DNA from: Catalimonadaceae bacterium JC749
GTDB lineage: Bacteria; Bacteroidota; Bacteroidia; Cytophagales; Cyclobacteriaceae
Reading direction: 5' to 3'
Assembly: GCA_021730635.1 (NCBI GenBank)
Contig: JAJNNC010000007.1
Span: forward strand, 213,100 to 277,099
Length of the DNA: 64,000 nucleotides
The notes beneath the pieces were generated by a model, which worked only from the letters and a program-made list of their open reading frames with translations, had not been told where the DNA came from and did no database searches. Every line of letters begins with the position of its first letter. The first letter of the stretch is position 1. This document shows, piece by piece, positions 18,314-25,550 of this stretch. The translations under genes were made by a program, and so were the position numbers.

Positions 18314-18493
18314 ATGTCTGTTAAATATAAGTTCACTCCTGCTCAAAGATACGCTGTTCTTAAAGTGTTTGAGCATAAATGCAGATGGTGTAATGGTCTA
18401 CTGGATAACTTTGATTTTCATATAGATCATGTAATACCTGAATCTCTGGCAAAGGATCCCAAAGAATTATCTAAGATTTTAGAAAGCTATTGA
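18314..18493 (+). pseudogene. HNH endonuclease, N-terminal fragment (59 codons)
   Basis: A short open frame 25 bp after tRNA-Arg. It reads MSVKYKFTPAQRYAVL, then a CRWC pair (residues 24-27) and FHIDHVIPESLAKDP (about 36-50). This is the first half of an HNH nuclease: the CxxC zinc knuckle and the DH of the HNH motif. The second CxxC and final His/Asn of the domain are absent, because the frame stops after ILESY. It is probably a truncated remnant. HNH proteins of this size are typical of phage or mobile islands. Confidence 0.65.
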
Positions 18494-18536
18494 CCTCACA
18501 ACTTGTCATGTTGCATTTTAGCATAGTATTGAAAAA

Positions 18537-18556
18537 GGGTAGTCAATTGACTACCC
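18537..18556 (-). terminator. Palindromic terminator after higA
   Basis: A perfect 20-base palindrome (GGGTAGTCAATTGACTACCC). On the minus strand it is followed by TTTTT, 15 bp after the higA stop; on the plus strand a weaker CTATTT follows, so it may act in both directions. Confidence 0.75.
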
Positions 18557-18571
18557 CTATTTAATTTTTTG

Positions 18572-18925
18572 TTAAGCTAATAAAGATTCAGCCGGTACCC
18601 CAAGGTACTTATGCAAAGCCCGCATCATATCAGCCGTTAGCTTTCTTTGCCGGTTTAATATCTTAGAAACATTTCCTTTGTTCCCAATATAAGGAACCAG
18701 ATCTTTATCTTTTAATCCCAGTTCTTCCATTCTGTACTTAATGGCTTCTATAGGATCTGGCAATGGCACTGGATGGTGTTCATCTTCGTATTTTTCTATA
18801 AGTATTAACAACAGTTCTAATTCGTCCCCCTCTTTGGTACCTTTCTTAGCATCGAAGATTTCATCAACACGTACCAAAGCCTTATCGTACTCATCTTCAG
18901 TATGAATAGGTCTGACAATTTTCAT
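18572..18925 (-). CDS. higA: HigA-type antitoxin (HTH/XRE)
   Basis: A 117-residue antitoxin. The N-terminal half (about residues 1-55) is the toxin-contact part (PIHTEDEYDKAL). The C-terminal half holds a helix-turn-helix (about 62-110) with LKDKDLVPYIGNKGNVSKIL then NRQRKLT, as in HigA antitoxins of the HigB_toxin (PF09907) pair. It would bind HigB and repress the operon. It follows higB by 12 bp on the same strand, the usual toxin-first order of higBA. A strong palindromic terminator lies directly downstream. Confidence 0.88.
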   Translation of the reverse strand: MKIVRPIHTEDEYDKALVRVDEIFDAKKGTKEGDELELLLILIEKYEDEHHPVPLPDPIEAIKYRMEELGLKDKDLVPYIGNKGNVSKILNRQRKLTADMMRALHKYLGVPAESLLA

Positions 18926-18937
18926 AAGTAATTTTAG

Positions 18938-19252
18938 TTAAAATTTTTTAAATTCTTGGTTTATGGTATTGGCATCTATTTTATTATATTCAGCATGAGA
19001 GCCAAACCATTTAATAGTTACAGCTTTATATTCAAAACTAATTCTTACAATCAACCGATAATCGCCTCCTTTTAAATTGAAAATGTACCGGTTATCTTTA
19101 ATTGCATCTACTGAGTTATAGTCTCTTTGTATGTCTTGAAAACTTTCCCACTTCACTTTAGATACATGGTGATACCACGATCTAAGAGTTCCAGATACTT
19201 CAGCATACTGCCTACAATATCCATTGATAGTTCGGCGGTTAATTATATTCAT
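18938..19252 (-). CDS. higB: HigB-type toxin (mRNA interferase)
   Basis: A 104-residue RelE-like toxin of the HigB family, which cleaves mRNA at the ribosome. Visible are the start MNIINRRTI, the W-HHVSKVKW segment (about 27-36), and the family core YIFNLKGGDYRL-IVRI at about 57-72, followed by KWFGSHAEYNKI (about 81-92). It is full length. Two overlapping perfect inverted repeats lie 54-99 bp upstream and are candidate operators. Confidence 0.9.
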   Translation of the reverse strand: MNIINRRTINGYCRQYAEVSGTLRSWYHHVSKVKWESFQDIQRDYNSVDAIKDNRYIFNLKGGDYRLIVRISFEYKAVTIKWFGSHAEYNKIDANTINQEFKKF

Positions 19253-19305
19253 AGTTTCTTACTTATCTTCCCCTCAATTCACGAATAAGTACGCGCAATT
19301 ATAAT

Positions 19306-19351
19306 AAAAAGTTGTCAATTTGACAACTTTTTGCAAGTTTTAATTGCAAAA
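19306..19351. promoter_or_regulatory. Two overlapping inverted repeats upstream of higBA (candidate operator)
   Basis: The first is a perfect 12-bp inverted repeat with a 3-base centre (AAAAAGTTGTCA-ATT-TGACAACTTTTT, 19306-19332). The second, overlapping it by four bases, has 8-bp arms (TTTTGCAA, TTGCAAAA, 19329-19351). Placed just upstream of higB, they suit autoregulation by HigA. The first could instead act as a terminator, but no gene ends nearby. Confidence 0.6.
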
Positions 19352-19567
19352 TCTGCAGAATAGCAAAAATGAGCAGAATGAAGATAGAATAACACAGCAG
19401 TGCTTATTTTACAATTATATAAATGAACTGTGACCTCTTACTAAGAAATCGGACACAGATAATTAAAGAAAATTGGCTTTTGATCCTATGATTTTTTTAG
19501 TTAACTCTTCTACTGCTTCACTGATTATGTTTTTTCTTTATGTTGCATATTAATTTAGTCCATCGTA

Positions 19568-19579
19568 ATATTGTAATAT
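19568..19579. promoter_or_regulatory. Small palindrome before arsR (candidate ArsR operator)
   Basis: ATATT-GT-AATAT lies only four bases before the arsR ATG. ArsR proteins bind AT-rich dyads in this position and repress their own operon. It is short and in AT-rich sequence, so chance is possible. Confidence 0.35.
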
Positions 19580-19583
19580 AATT

Positions 19584-19916
19584 ATGGGAATTACCAAAAT
19601 ACAAAACTACACAGAAGAACAGAACCAACTGGCGCAGCTAGGGAAAGCCTTTTCACACCCCGCTCGCATTGCGATTATACAGCATCTGCTCAAAACTCAG
19701 CAATGTATTAACAATGATCTGGTGAAGGAACTGGGCATTGCACAGGCTACTGTCTCTCAACATCTCAAAGAACTTAAAAATATCGGCCTGATTCAGGGCA
19801 CTGTTGAAGGGACTTCTATGAACTACTGTATTAACCCTGAAACTTGGAAAGAAATGCGCTCCCGGTTCGAGGCCATTTTTGCCTCCTTCGAAGGGCCGGA
19901 AGGAACTTGTTGCTAA
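19584..19916 (+). CDS. arsR: ArsR/SmtB-family arsenic-responsive repressor
   Basis: A 110-residue winged-helix repressor, first gene of the arsenic operon. The DNA-binding helix-turn-helix is at about residues 52-72 (IAQATVSQHLKELKNIGLI). The classic metal box of E. coli-type ArsR (ELCVCDL) is replaced by QQCINNDLV, with a single Cys at residue 38, and the protein ends in a vicinal CC pair after GPEGT. Arsenite may therefore be sensed by Cys38 together with the C-terminal cysteines; this is inference. arsM starts 61 bp downstream. Confidence 0.88.
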   Translation: MGITKIQNYTEEQNQLAQLGKAFSHPARIAIIQHLLKTQQCINNDLVKELGIAQATVSQHLKELKNIGLIQGTVEGTSMNYCINPETWKEMRSRFEAIFASFEGPEGTCC

Positions 19917-19977
19917 AAAATTCACACTGGTTCAACCTAAAGTGAGAGCCACCTCATTGCTATAAAACGATAATATC

Positions 19978-20802
19978 ATGAAAAATGCAGAAGCAATCAA
20001 ACAGCAAGTAAATGACAAATACAGTCAGATTGCCAGAGAGAATCGAAATGGTGGCTGTTGTGAACCCAGTTGCTGCGGATCCAATGATCATGAATCATTT
20101 GATACCATCATGTCGGATGATTATACCACGCTACAAGGCTATCAACCGGAGGCAGACCTGGGGTTAGGTTGTGGTTTACCCACCCAGTTTGCCCGCATCA
20201 GTACCGGGGATACTGTCGTAGACCTGGGTTCAGGTGCTGGGAACGATTGCTTTGTGGCCCGTCACCTGACTGGTCCGGAGGGTAAGGTAATAGGTATTGA
20301 TTTTTCCGAGGACATGGTTGCCAAAGCTCGGCGCAATGCTGAGAAAATGGGCTACGATAATGTAGTGTTTGTCAACGGCGATCTGGAAGACATCCCGCTG
20401 GAAGCACAGACGGCTGATGTGGTGATAAGCAACTGTGTGCTAAACCTGGTTCCTAATAAAATGCAGGTAATGACCGAAATCTACCGTATCCTGAAGCCGG
20501 GCGGTCACTTCAGTATTTCAGATATTGTCTTAACCGGCACATTGCCCGAAGTCCTGCAACAGGAGGCCGAGATGTATGCCGGATGTGTGGCCGGGGCTCT
20601 CCAGAAAGAAGAGTATCTTCTCCATTTCCGAGCTGCTGGTTTTACCCAACTCATGATCCAAAAGGAAAAGCCTATTACGTTGCCGGATGAGATGTTGGCC
20701 AGGTATCTTTCCCCTACCGAAGTACAGCATTTTCAGCAGCAGGATAGTCCGATTGTGAGCGTGACAGTGTATGCAGAAAAGCCAAAATCTGAAGCTTTCT
20801 AG
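19978..20802 (+). CDS. arsM: Arsenite S-adenosylmethionine methyltransferase ArsM
   Basis: A 274-residue SAM-dependent methyltransferase that adds methyl groups to As(III). Visible are the early cysteine cluster CCEPSCCG (27-34), the conserved Cys in LGLGCGLPTQFA (about 63-74), the SAM motif VVDLGSGAGNDCF (about 81-93), and MYAGCVAGA (about 199-207), which holds a further conserved arsenic-binding Cys. Length and layout are typical. The product (mono- to trimethyl arsenicals) can be volatilised or, given the ArsS operon at 59 kb, channelled to arsenosugars. Confidence 0.93.
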   Translation: MKNAEAIKQQVNDKYSQIARENRNGGCCEPSCCGSNDHESFDTIMSDDYTTLQGYQPEADLGLGCGLPTQFARISTGDTVVDLGSGAGNDCFVARHLTGPEGKVIGIDFSEDMVAKARRNAEKMGYDNVVFVNGDLEDIPLEAQTADVVISNCVLNLVPNKMQVMTEIYRILKPGGHFSISDIVLTGTLPEVLQQEAEMYAGCVAGALQKEEYLLHFRAAGFTQLMIQKEKPITLPDEMLARYLSPTEVQHFQQQDSPIVSVTVYAEKPKSEAF

Positions 20803-20856
20803 CAGCTGCTTCTTTTCATTCTTACCCGATTGTAAACCACACTATCACCACTAACA

Positions 20857-21567
20857 GTGAAACTTTTCCACCAAAGAACCTTATGGGTAATTATCCTGAG
20901 CGCCCTTATATTTTGCGGCATTCTGGTAGCCAAAGCTTTCAAATTTTCAGAGACTCAAAACACTATGCACACCATTGAAGAAGCCATTCAGGACTTTGAT
21001 CAGATTCCTGATGAACGAAAAGATAATCTCAAAGAGCTAGCCCTGTTCATCCAGAAAAAAGTTAAAGCAGGAGAGGAAGCCAAGCTGATTTTCATCTGTA
21101 CACACAATTCCCGACGCAGTCATATGGGCCAGCTGTGGGCCAGCCTGGCTGCCCATCATTACAACGTGCCGAAGGTGCAGACCTTTTCGGGTGGTACCGA
21201 AGCTACGGCCTTTAATCCTCGGGCAGTGGCAGCCCTGAAACGGGACGGATTTGACATTGAAAAAATCAGTCAGGGGGAGAATCCCCGTTACCGGGTTCGT
21301 TATGATCAGCATATGCCAGCGCAGGAAGTCTACTCTAAAAAATACGATGATCCGGCCAATCCCCGGGAGGATTTTGCTGCCATCATGACCTGTTCTCAGG
21401 CTGATGAGGCCTGCCCGTTTGTACCTGGAGCGATCTTTCGCATCGCCCTACCCTATGAAGATCCTAAAGAAGCCGATGGTACGCCTCAGGAAGCAGCCCG
21501 TTACGATGAGCGCAGCCGACAGATCGCCACTGAGATGCTTTACTGCTTTTCCCAAATTGAGCAGTAG
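20857..21567 (+). CDS. Thioredoxin-type arsenate reductase-like protein with N-terminal membrane segment
   Basis: A 236-residue protein of the low-molecular-weight phosphatase/ArsC (pI258) type. The catalytic loop CTHNSRRS starts at Cys81, and the redox pair CSQADEACP supplies Cys179 and Cys186, matching Cys10, Cys82 and Cys89 of pI258 ArsC, followed by ALPYEDP. Such enzymes reduce arsenate to arsenite. Ahead of the domain is a hydrophobic stretch (residues 9-27) that would act as a membrane anchor or signal. An alternative ATG at 20965 (Met37) would give a purely cytoplasmic protein. The gene lies in the ars operon, 54 bp after arsM and 50 bp before its paralogue. Confidence 0.85.
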   Translation: MKLFHQRTLWVIILSALIFCGILVAKAFKFSETQNTMHTIEEAIQDFDQIPDERKDNLKELALFIQKKVKAGEEAKLIFICTHNSRRSHMGQLWASLAAHHYNVPKVQTFSGGTEATAFNPRAVAALKRDGFDIEKISQGENPRYRVRYDQHMPAQEVYSKKYDDPANPREDFAAIMTCSQADEACPFVPGAIFRIALPYEDPKEADGTPQEAARYDERSRQIATEMLYCFSQIEQ

Positions 21568-21617
21568 CCAGTGATATACCACCAAAAAACAAAGTAAATA
21601 CCATTCACTTTTACCCT

Positions 21618-22349
21618 ATGAAAACAATAAGACTTTCTCTTTTCAGCATCATCGCTATATTGTTATATAGTAATGTAAATGCCGCAAAAGAACCACACTT
21701 TACCCGTAAGCTGCAGCAATATGTAAAAAGAGTTGTACAGGAATTTGACCAGATTCCGCAGGAGCGGAAAAAAGCTTTGCAAACCCTGGGTGATTACCTG
21801 GCAGAACAACTTGCTGAGGCTGGTGAAGCCAAGGTGCTGTTCATTTGCACCCAAAACTCACGGCGCAGCCATCTGGAGCAGGTTTGGCTGCAAACAGCGG
21901 CACAATATTATGGCCTGGAGGGAATACAGGTTTATTCCGGAGGATTGGAAGCCACGGCCTTTAATCCCCGGGCAGCCGATGCTTTGGATCGGGCGGGTTT
22001 TCAGGTAAATGTAGCCCAGCGGCAGCGCGGTAATCCTCGTTATTTAATCAGCCCGGGGAATGGTTACCCTACCACCCTTCATTACTCCAAGCCCTATCAA
22101 AACTCCCAGAATCCTTCCAAAGTCTTTGCTGCTGTGATGGTCTGTTCAGAAGCCGATCAGTCCTGTCCGGTGGTACCGGGCGCCGATGTGCGGGTAGCGC
22201 TGCCTTATGATGATCCCCGCTATTTCGACGGTACTCCTTCGGAAGCACAACGATACGACGAAACTACTCGGGAAATCGCCCTTCATATGCTCTACCTGGC
22301 CGAGTATATCAAACGTATCAACATCCAGCAGATAGAAGCCAGGAAATAG
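21618..22349 (+). CDS. Second arsenate reductase-like protein, with Sec signal peptide
   Basis: A 243-residue paralogue of the preceding gene. The catalytic CTQNSRRS begins at Cys77, and CSEADQSCP gives Cys176 and Cys183, so all three cysteines of thioredoxin-coupled ArsC are kept. It starts with a convincing signal peptide (MKTIRLSLFSIIAILLYSNV, then NAA) and has no good downstream start before the domain. That points to export, where neither thioredoxin nor Acr3 would be on the same side. It is 25 bp from acr3. It may be a periplasmic arsenate or phosphate-ester handling protein; localisation is inferred. Confidence 0.82.
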   Translation: MKTIRLSLFSIIAILLYSNVNAAKEPHFTRKLQQYVKRVVQEFDQIPQERKKALQTLGDYLAEQLAEAGEAKVLFICTQNSRRSHLEQVWLQTAAQYYGLEGIQVYSGGLEATAFNPRAADALDRAGFQVNVAQRQRGNPRYLISPGNGYPTTLHYSKPYQNSQNPSKVFAAVMVCSEADQSCPVVPGADVRVALPYDDPRYFDGTPSEAQRYDETTREIALHMLYLAEYIKRINIQQIEARK

Positions 22350-22374
22350 CATAACGTAGATAACGATCAATAAA

Positions 22375-23454
22375 ATGAGTCATAGCATTAAGCAAAAACG
22401 TCCTCCAAAAGCGCGGCTGTCTTTACTGGACCGCTATCTGACCCTGTGGATTTTTCTGGCCATGGGACTGGGTATCCTGCTGGGAAACATCATTCCAGAC
22501 ATAGAGGCACAGATGGAGCAGTTCCAGTTGGGTACCACAAACATTCCCATTGCTGTTGGGCTCATTGTCATGATGTATCCGCCTTTGGCCAAGGTACGCT
22601 ACGAGCATCTGGGTAAAGTATTCCGGAATCTGAAAGTTGTCACACTTTCCCTGATACTGAACTGGCTGATCGGACCGCTGTTGATGTTCGCCCTGGCACT
22701 GCTGTTTCTGCAAAACCATCCCGATTACATGATCGGCGTAATCCTGATTGGCCTGGCCCGCTGCATTGCCATGGTACTAGTCTGGAATGATCTGGCACAA
22801 GGGGATAAGGAATATGCTGCCGGATTAGTGGCACTGAACAGCCTTTTTCAGGTGCTCTTCTATAGCTTTCTGACCTGGCTCTTCATCAGTGTGCTACCGC
22901 CGGTGTTCGGCATTCAGGGTGCTGTTGTGGAGGTTAGCATGGGCGAAGTAGCAGAAAGCGTGCTACTATATCTGGGATTGCCATTCCTGGCTGGTTTCCT
23001 GACCCGCTACTTTTGCAAGAAAGCCTATGGAGAAGTCTGGTACAAGAGGAATGTACTTCCCAGGATCAGCCCGCTGACCCTCATAGCCCTTTTGTTCACC
23101 ATTGTAGTCATGTTCAGTCTGAAAGGGCAAATGATGGTGGATATTCCACTGGATGTGCTGCGAATTGCCCTGCCACTGGTGGTGTATTTTGGGTTGATGT
23201 TTTTTCTAAGCTTTTGTCTGGCACGCTTTTTAGGCGCCAGCTACGCTGAAAACACATCCATATCCTTTACGGCTACCGGCAATAATTTTGAGTTGGCTAT
23301 TGCTGTGGCAGTTGGTGTGTTCGGCATTGATTCCGGCCAGGCATTCGCAGGTGTGGTGGGTCCTCTGATTGAAGTTCCGGCATTAATCCTGCTGGTCAAC
23401 CTGGCTTTTTGGTTTAGAGAAAAACTCTATTCCTTTGATAAAAGCACCCAATAA
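22375..23454 (+). CDS. acr3: Arsenite efflux permease Acr3
   Basis: A 359-residue membrane protein of the bile/arsenite/riboflavin transporter superfamily with about ten helices. The conserved [16 protein letters not shown] segment (about residues 126-141), with the essential Cys of helix 4, and the late [10 protein letters not shown] and [10 protein letters not shown] segments (Glu of helix 9) identify Acr3. It exports As(OH)3. It is the last gene of arsR-arsM-arsC-arsC-acr3. Downstream is a 200-bp gap and then gene fragments. Confidence 0.95.
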   Translation: MSHSIKQKRPPKARLSLLDRYLTLWIFLAMGLGILLGNIIPDIEAQMEQFQLGTTNIPIAVGLIVMMYPPLAKVRYEHLGKVFRNLKVVTLSLILNWLIGPLLMFALALLFLQNHPDYMIGVILIGLARCIAMVLVWNDLAQGDKEYAAGLVALNSLFQVLFYSFLTWLFISVLPPVFGIQGAVVEVSMGEVAESVLLYLGLPFLAGFLTRYFCKKAYGEVWYKRNVLPRISPLTLIALLFTIVVMFSLKGQMMVDIPLDVLRIALPLVVYFGLMFFLSFCLARFLGASYAENTSISFTATGNNFELAIAVAVGVFGIDSGQAFAGVVGPLIEVPALILLVNLAFWFREKLYSFDKSTQ

Positions 23455-23656
23455 GCATATTATCATCGGTGACAACAATGCTGAGAATTTCTCCAATGAC
23501 TTCTCAGAACATATTGTAATAAACTAATACACAAGAATGTACCATGACAAAGAGATGATCCAAAGGTATAAAAAGCAGATGAACAAAGTACAAAAGTACT
23601 AACTACAATGTTTTTCGGGACTCACCACGCTTTTTTGATACATTTCTACCAGCCAA

Positions 23657-23941
23657 TCAGGTGTTTTTCAGGAACCATGTGGCTGTTGCCATGATGCCCT
23701 CTTCATAAGAAGTAGGTTTGAAGTGGAAGGCCTTCTCAAACTTGGCTGAACTAAAAAGAAAAGGATAAGCATCCTGATAATTCATTTCATAAGCTTCTCT
23801 CATAAAAGGATTGAACCAGCCAGTCCCTTTAAGCAGCCACTTAGGCAACACCAACACCGTTTCCGGTGCCTGCATGTATTGGGCAGCAAGACGAACAAAC
23901 TGCCTTCCCGTTAAGGCAGACTGTGCAGAGAATCCTGCCAT
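23657..23941 (-). pseudogene. NAD-dependent epimerase/dehydratase, C-terminal fragment
   Basis: A 94-residue frame that matches only the last third of extended short-chain dehydrogenases (LTGRQFVRLAAQYM, VLPKWLL, KFEKAFHFKPTSYEEGI). The N-terminal Rossmann domain with its GxxGxxG motif is missing. The frame ends where an equally truncated AraC-type gene begins in the opposite direction, so the two 5' ends appear to have been deleted together. Confidence 0.7.
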
Positions 23942-23955
23942 TTATTTATAATGGT

Positions 23956-24492
23956 TTTTTCCGGTTTCTTTCTTTACCTGTAGACAAATGGGATACCCAA
24001 GGTTTGACAGAAGAGGAAGTTTTGACTGCTGCACAACGCCTTGAAGAAATTTGGGAAATGCTGAAGGCGATGACCGAACCGGAGAAGAGAGTGAAAGCGC
24101 TGACAGATTACCTGATCTGTACTATCTCTCAAAATGAGGGAGCTGCGTTACCCTTGCTGGACAGTGTAACAGACCTACATAATCCGGCTGTCAATCCAGT
24201 AAAAGTAATAGCGGATAGAATTTCCCTGACAGAGCGAACCGTTCAGTTACGGTTTAAAAAATATACGGGTTATTCTCTCAAAGAACACCTGCGGTTTTTA
24301 CGATTCAAACAGCTATTGTTTTTTATTCTTAATCGTGGGCAGGAAAAGATCGACTGGTTGAACCTGGCCGTGCAGTTTGGTTACCATGACCAAAGTCATT
24401 TAATCAAAGACTTTACCTATTATACCGGAGTCTCACCCAGACAGTTTGTCAAATTGGACGAAGAAGGAGACTTCTGCGTGAGCAGGGAATGA
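23956..24492 (+). pseudogene. AraC-family regulator, 5'-truncated
   Basis: The plus-strand frame is open from 23866, but the AraC-like sequence begins only near 23956 (FRFLSLPVDKW). The C-terminal helix-turn-helix pair is intact: VIADRISLTERTVQLRFKKY, then the second motif FGYHDQSHLIKDF and GVSPRQFV. The N-terminal sensing domain is mostly gone, and bases before 23956 belong to the opposite-strand epimerase remnant. It might still make a short DNA-binding protein, but it is best read as a deletion product. Confidence 0.65.
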
Positions 24493-24834
24493 GCAAAAAA
24501 TAGGTCAATCAAGGTTAAGAACATCCTTCAGCGCCTGGAGCAGATACTGAAAATCTTGCGGAAAAAGATATTCTGTGCAGTCTATAGGCAAAATTCCTCT
24601 TTACACCTGGTGATACAAACCCTGCTACTTTAGAAGCAGAAAATTCCGTTTCAATCACTCTTTTGCATGCTTGATGCCTGTAAGGATAGTAAGTTATACC
24701 AGATAGGTTAAACAGTAGTGCATAACCTAGTTTATAGAAAATTGCTGATTTTATGACAAATCAAGAACAATAAAATAGCATGTTTTCTAATTATTATTGA
24801 GACTTTTCCAATCGATGAAAAGTCTCCAAAAATC
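24493..24834. other. Degenerate stretch with an unrecognised coding remnant
   Basis: No intact gene. On the minus strand, about 24600-24505 reads as an open coding tail (GILPIDCTEYLFPQDFQYLL, then QALKDVLNLD and a stop at 24505). A coding-like piece in another frame (RVIETEFSASKVAGFVSPGV) lies just upstream. Together they look like the end of a frameshifted gene that I cannot assign. Confidence 0.4.
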
Positions 24835-25395
24835 TTGAGCAAAATATCATTCCTCCCACATAGCCATCACATCCTCAACTCCGTTGGGGCCACGATTTTG
24901 CTCGGGCTTTCGCTCTTTTATTTATGCACTTTATTAAAACTTATGTGGTATTAGCTGATTTTTATCAAAATCAGGTAACGCAGTTAAACAGTGCTATTGG
25001 TATGCCTACCAAGGTCATATCACCTGGGAGCTGGTAAAAAAAATGGATTAACGCTCTTACTCGTTCTGTTTCAATGGGAAGTGATCCGGCTTTTCATCCT
25101 TTATTTCCGTCGTAAATTTCCTGGACACAAAAAAACCTTTATCCGTCTGCTGCTGACTATTGGATCAGCGGGCCTGGTCGGTATGGTTTTACTAACCATC
25201 ATCTTTGAGGCGGAAAGACTGTACTGGGGTAACACGCAGCTCACCATCAAGTTATTCGCCGTTCATTTCGGCCTCTATGTTTGTCTTGTCATCTGTGGAT
25301 ATTCTGCTGCAGTTTCAAGATGTTCCGTAGGTGGAAGAAACACCAGTCAGGGAAAATATTGGCCACCACTGCTGTATAATTCATATACTGATTGA
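24835..25395 (+). pseudogene. N-terminal membrane part of a LytS/YehU-type histidine kinase, broken
   Basis: A frame from TTG at 24835 reads SKISFLPHSHHILNS then GATILLGLSLFYLCTLL and a stop. After a short gap the frame opens again (24991-25395) with two more membrane segments and the REKFPGHK-like loop (YFRRKFPGHKKTFIRLLLT), as in the four-helix N-terminus of LytTR-system sensor kinases. The histidine kinase and ATPase domains are absent. It is a remnant with at least one stop and a lost 3' end. Confidence 0.5.
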
Positions 25396-25422
25396 TCCTG
25401 ACAGCCGTTGTGAGCACGGGTG

Positions 25423-25444
25423 CCGTGAGCCATAAGACTCACGG
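25423..25444. terminator. Hairpin (possible terminator)
   Basis: CCGTGAG and CTCACGG form a 7-bp stem with an 8-base loop, followed by TCATTTAGTTTTTG. It closes the remnant region. The T-run is imperfect, so termination is only likely, not certain. Confidence 0.4.
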
Positions 25445-25550
25445 TCATTTAGTTTTTGTAAATAAAAGAAATCAGCGAACAACTCTTTTTGCTATTTCAT
25501 GGCCCTTATTTGACATTGTTTACCCCGATGCAGCAGCCAATAATCTAACA

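Larger units (their letters stand above)
19253..19583. other. Shared upstream region of higBA and arsR
   Basis: A 331-bp gap between divergent operons. It holds the nested inverted repeats at 19306-19351 near higB and a short palindrome next to arsR. The middle (19380-19540) is AT-rich and shows no gene. Confidence 0.6.

Noticed and set aside
25411-25444. GAGCACGG...CTCACGG stretch resembling group II intron domain V
   Set aside because: The pairing does not form the 34-nt domain V fold, and no reverse transcriptase is nearby; only a simple hairpin is supported.
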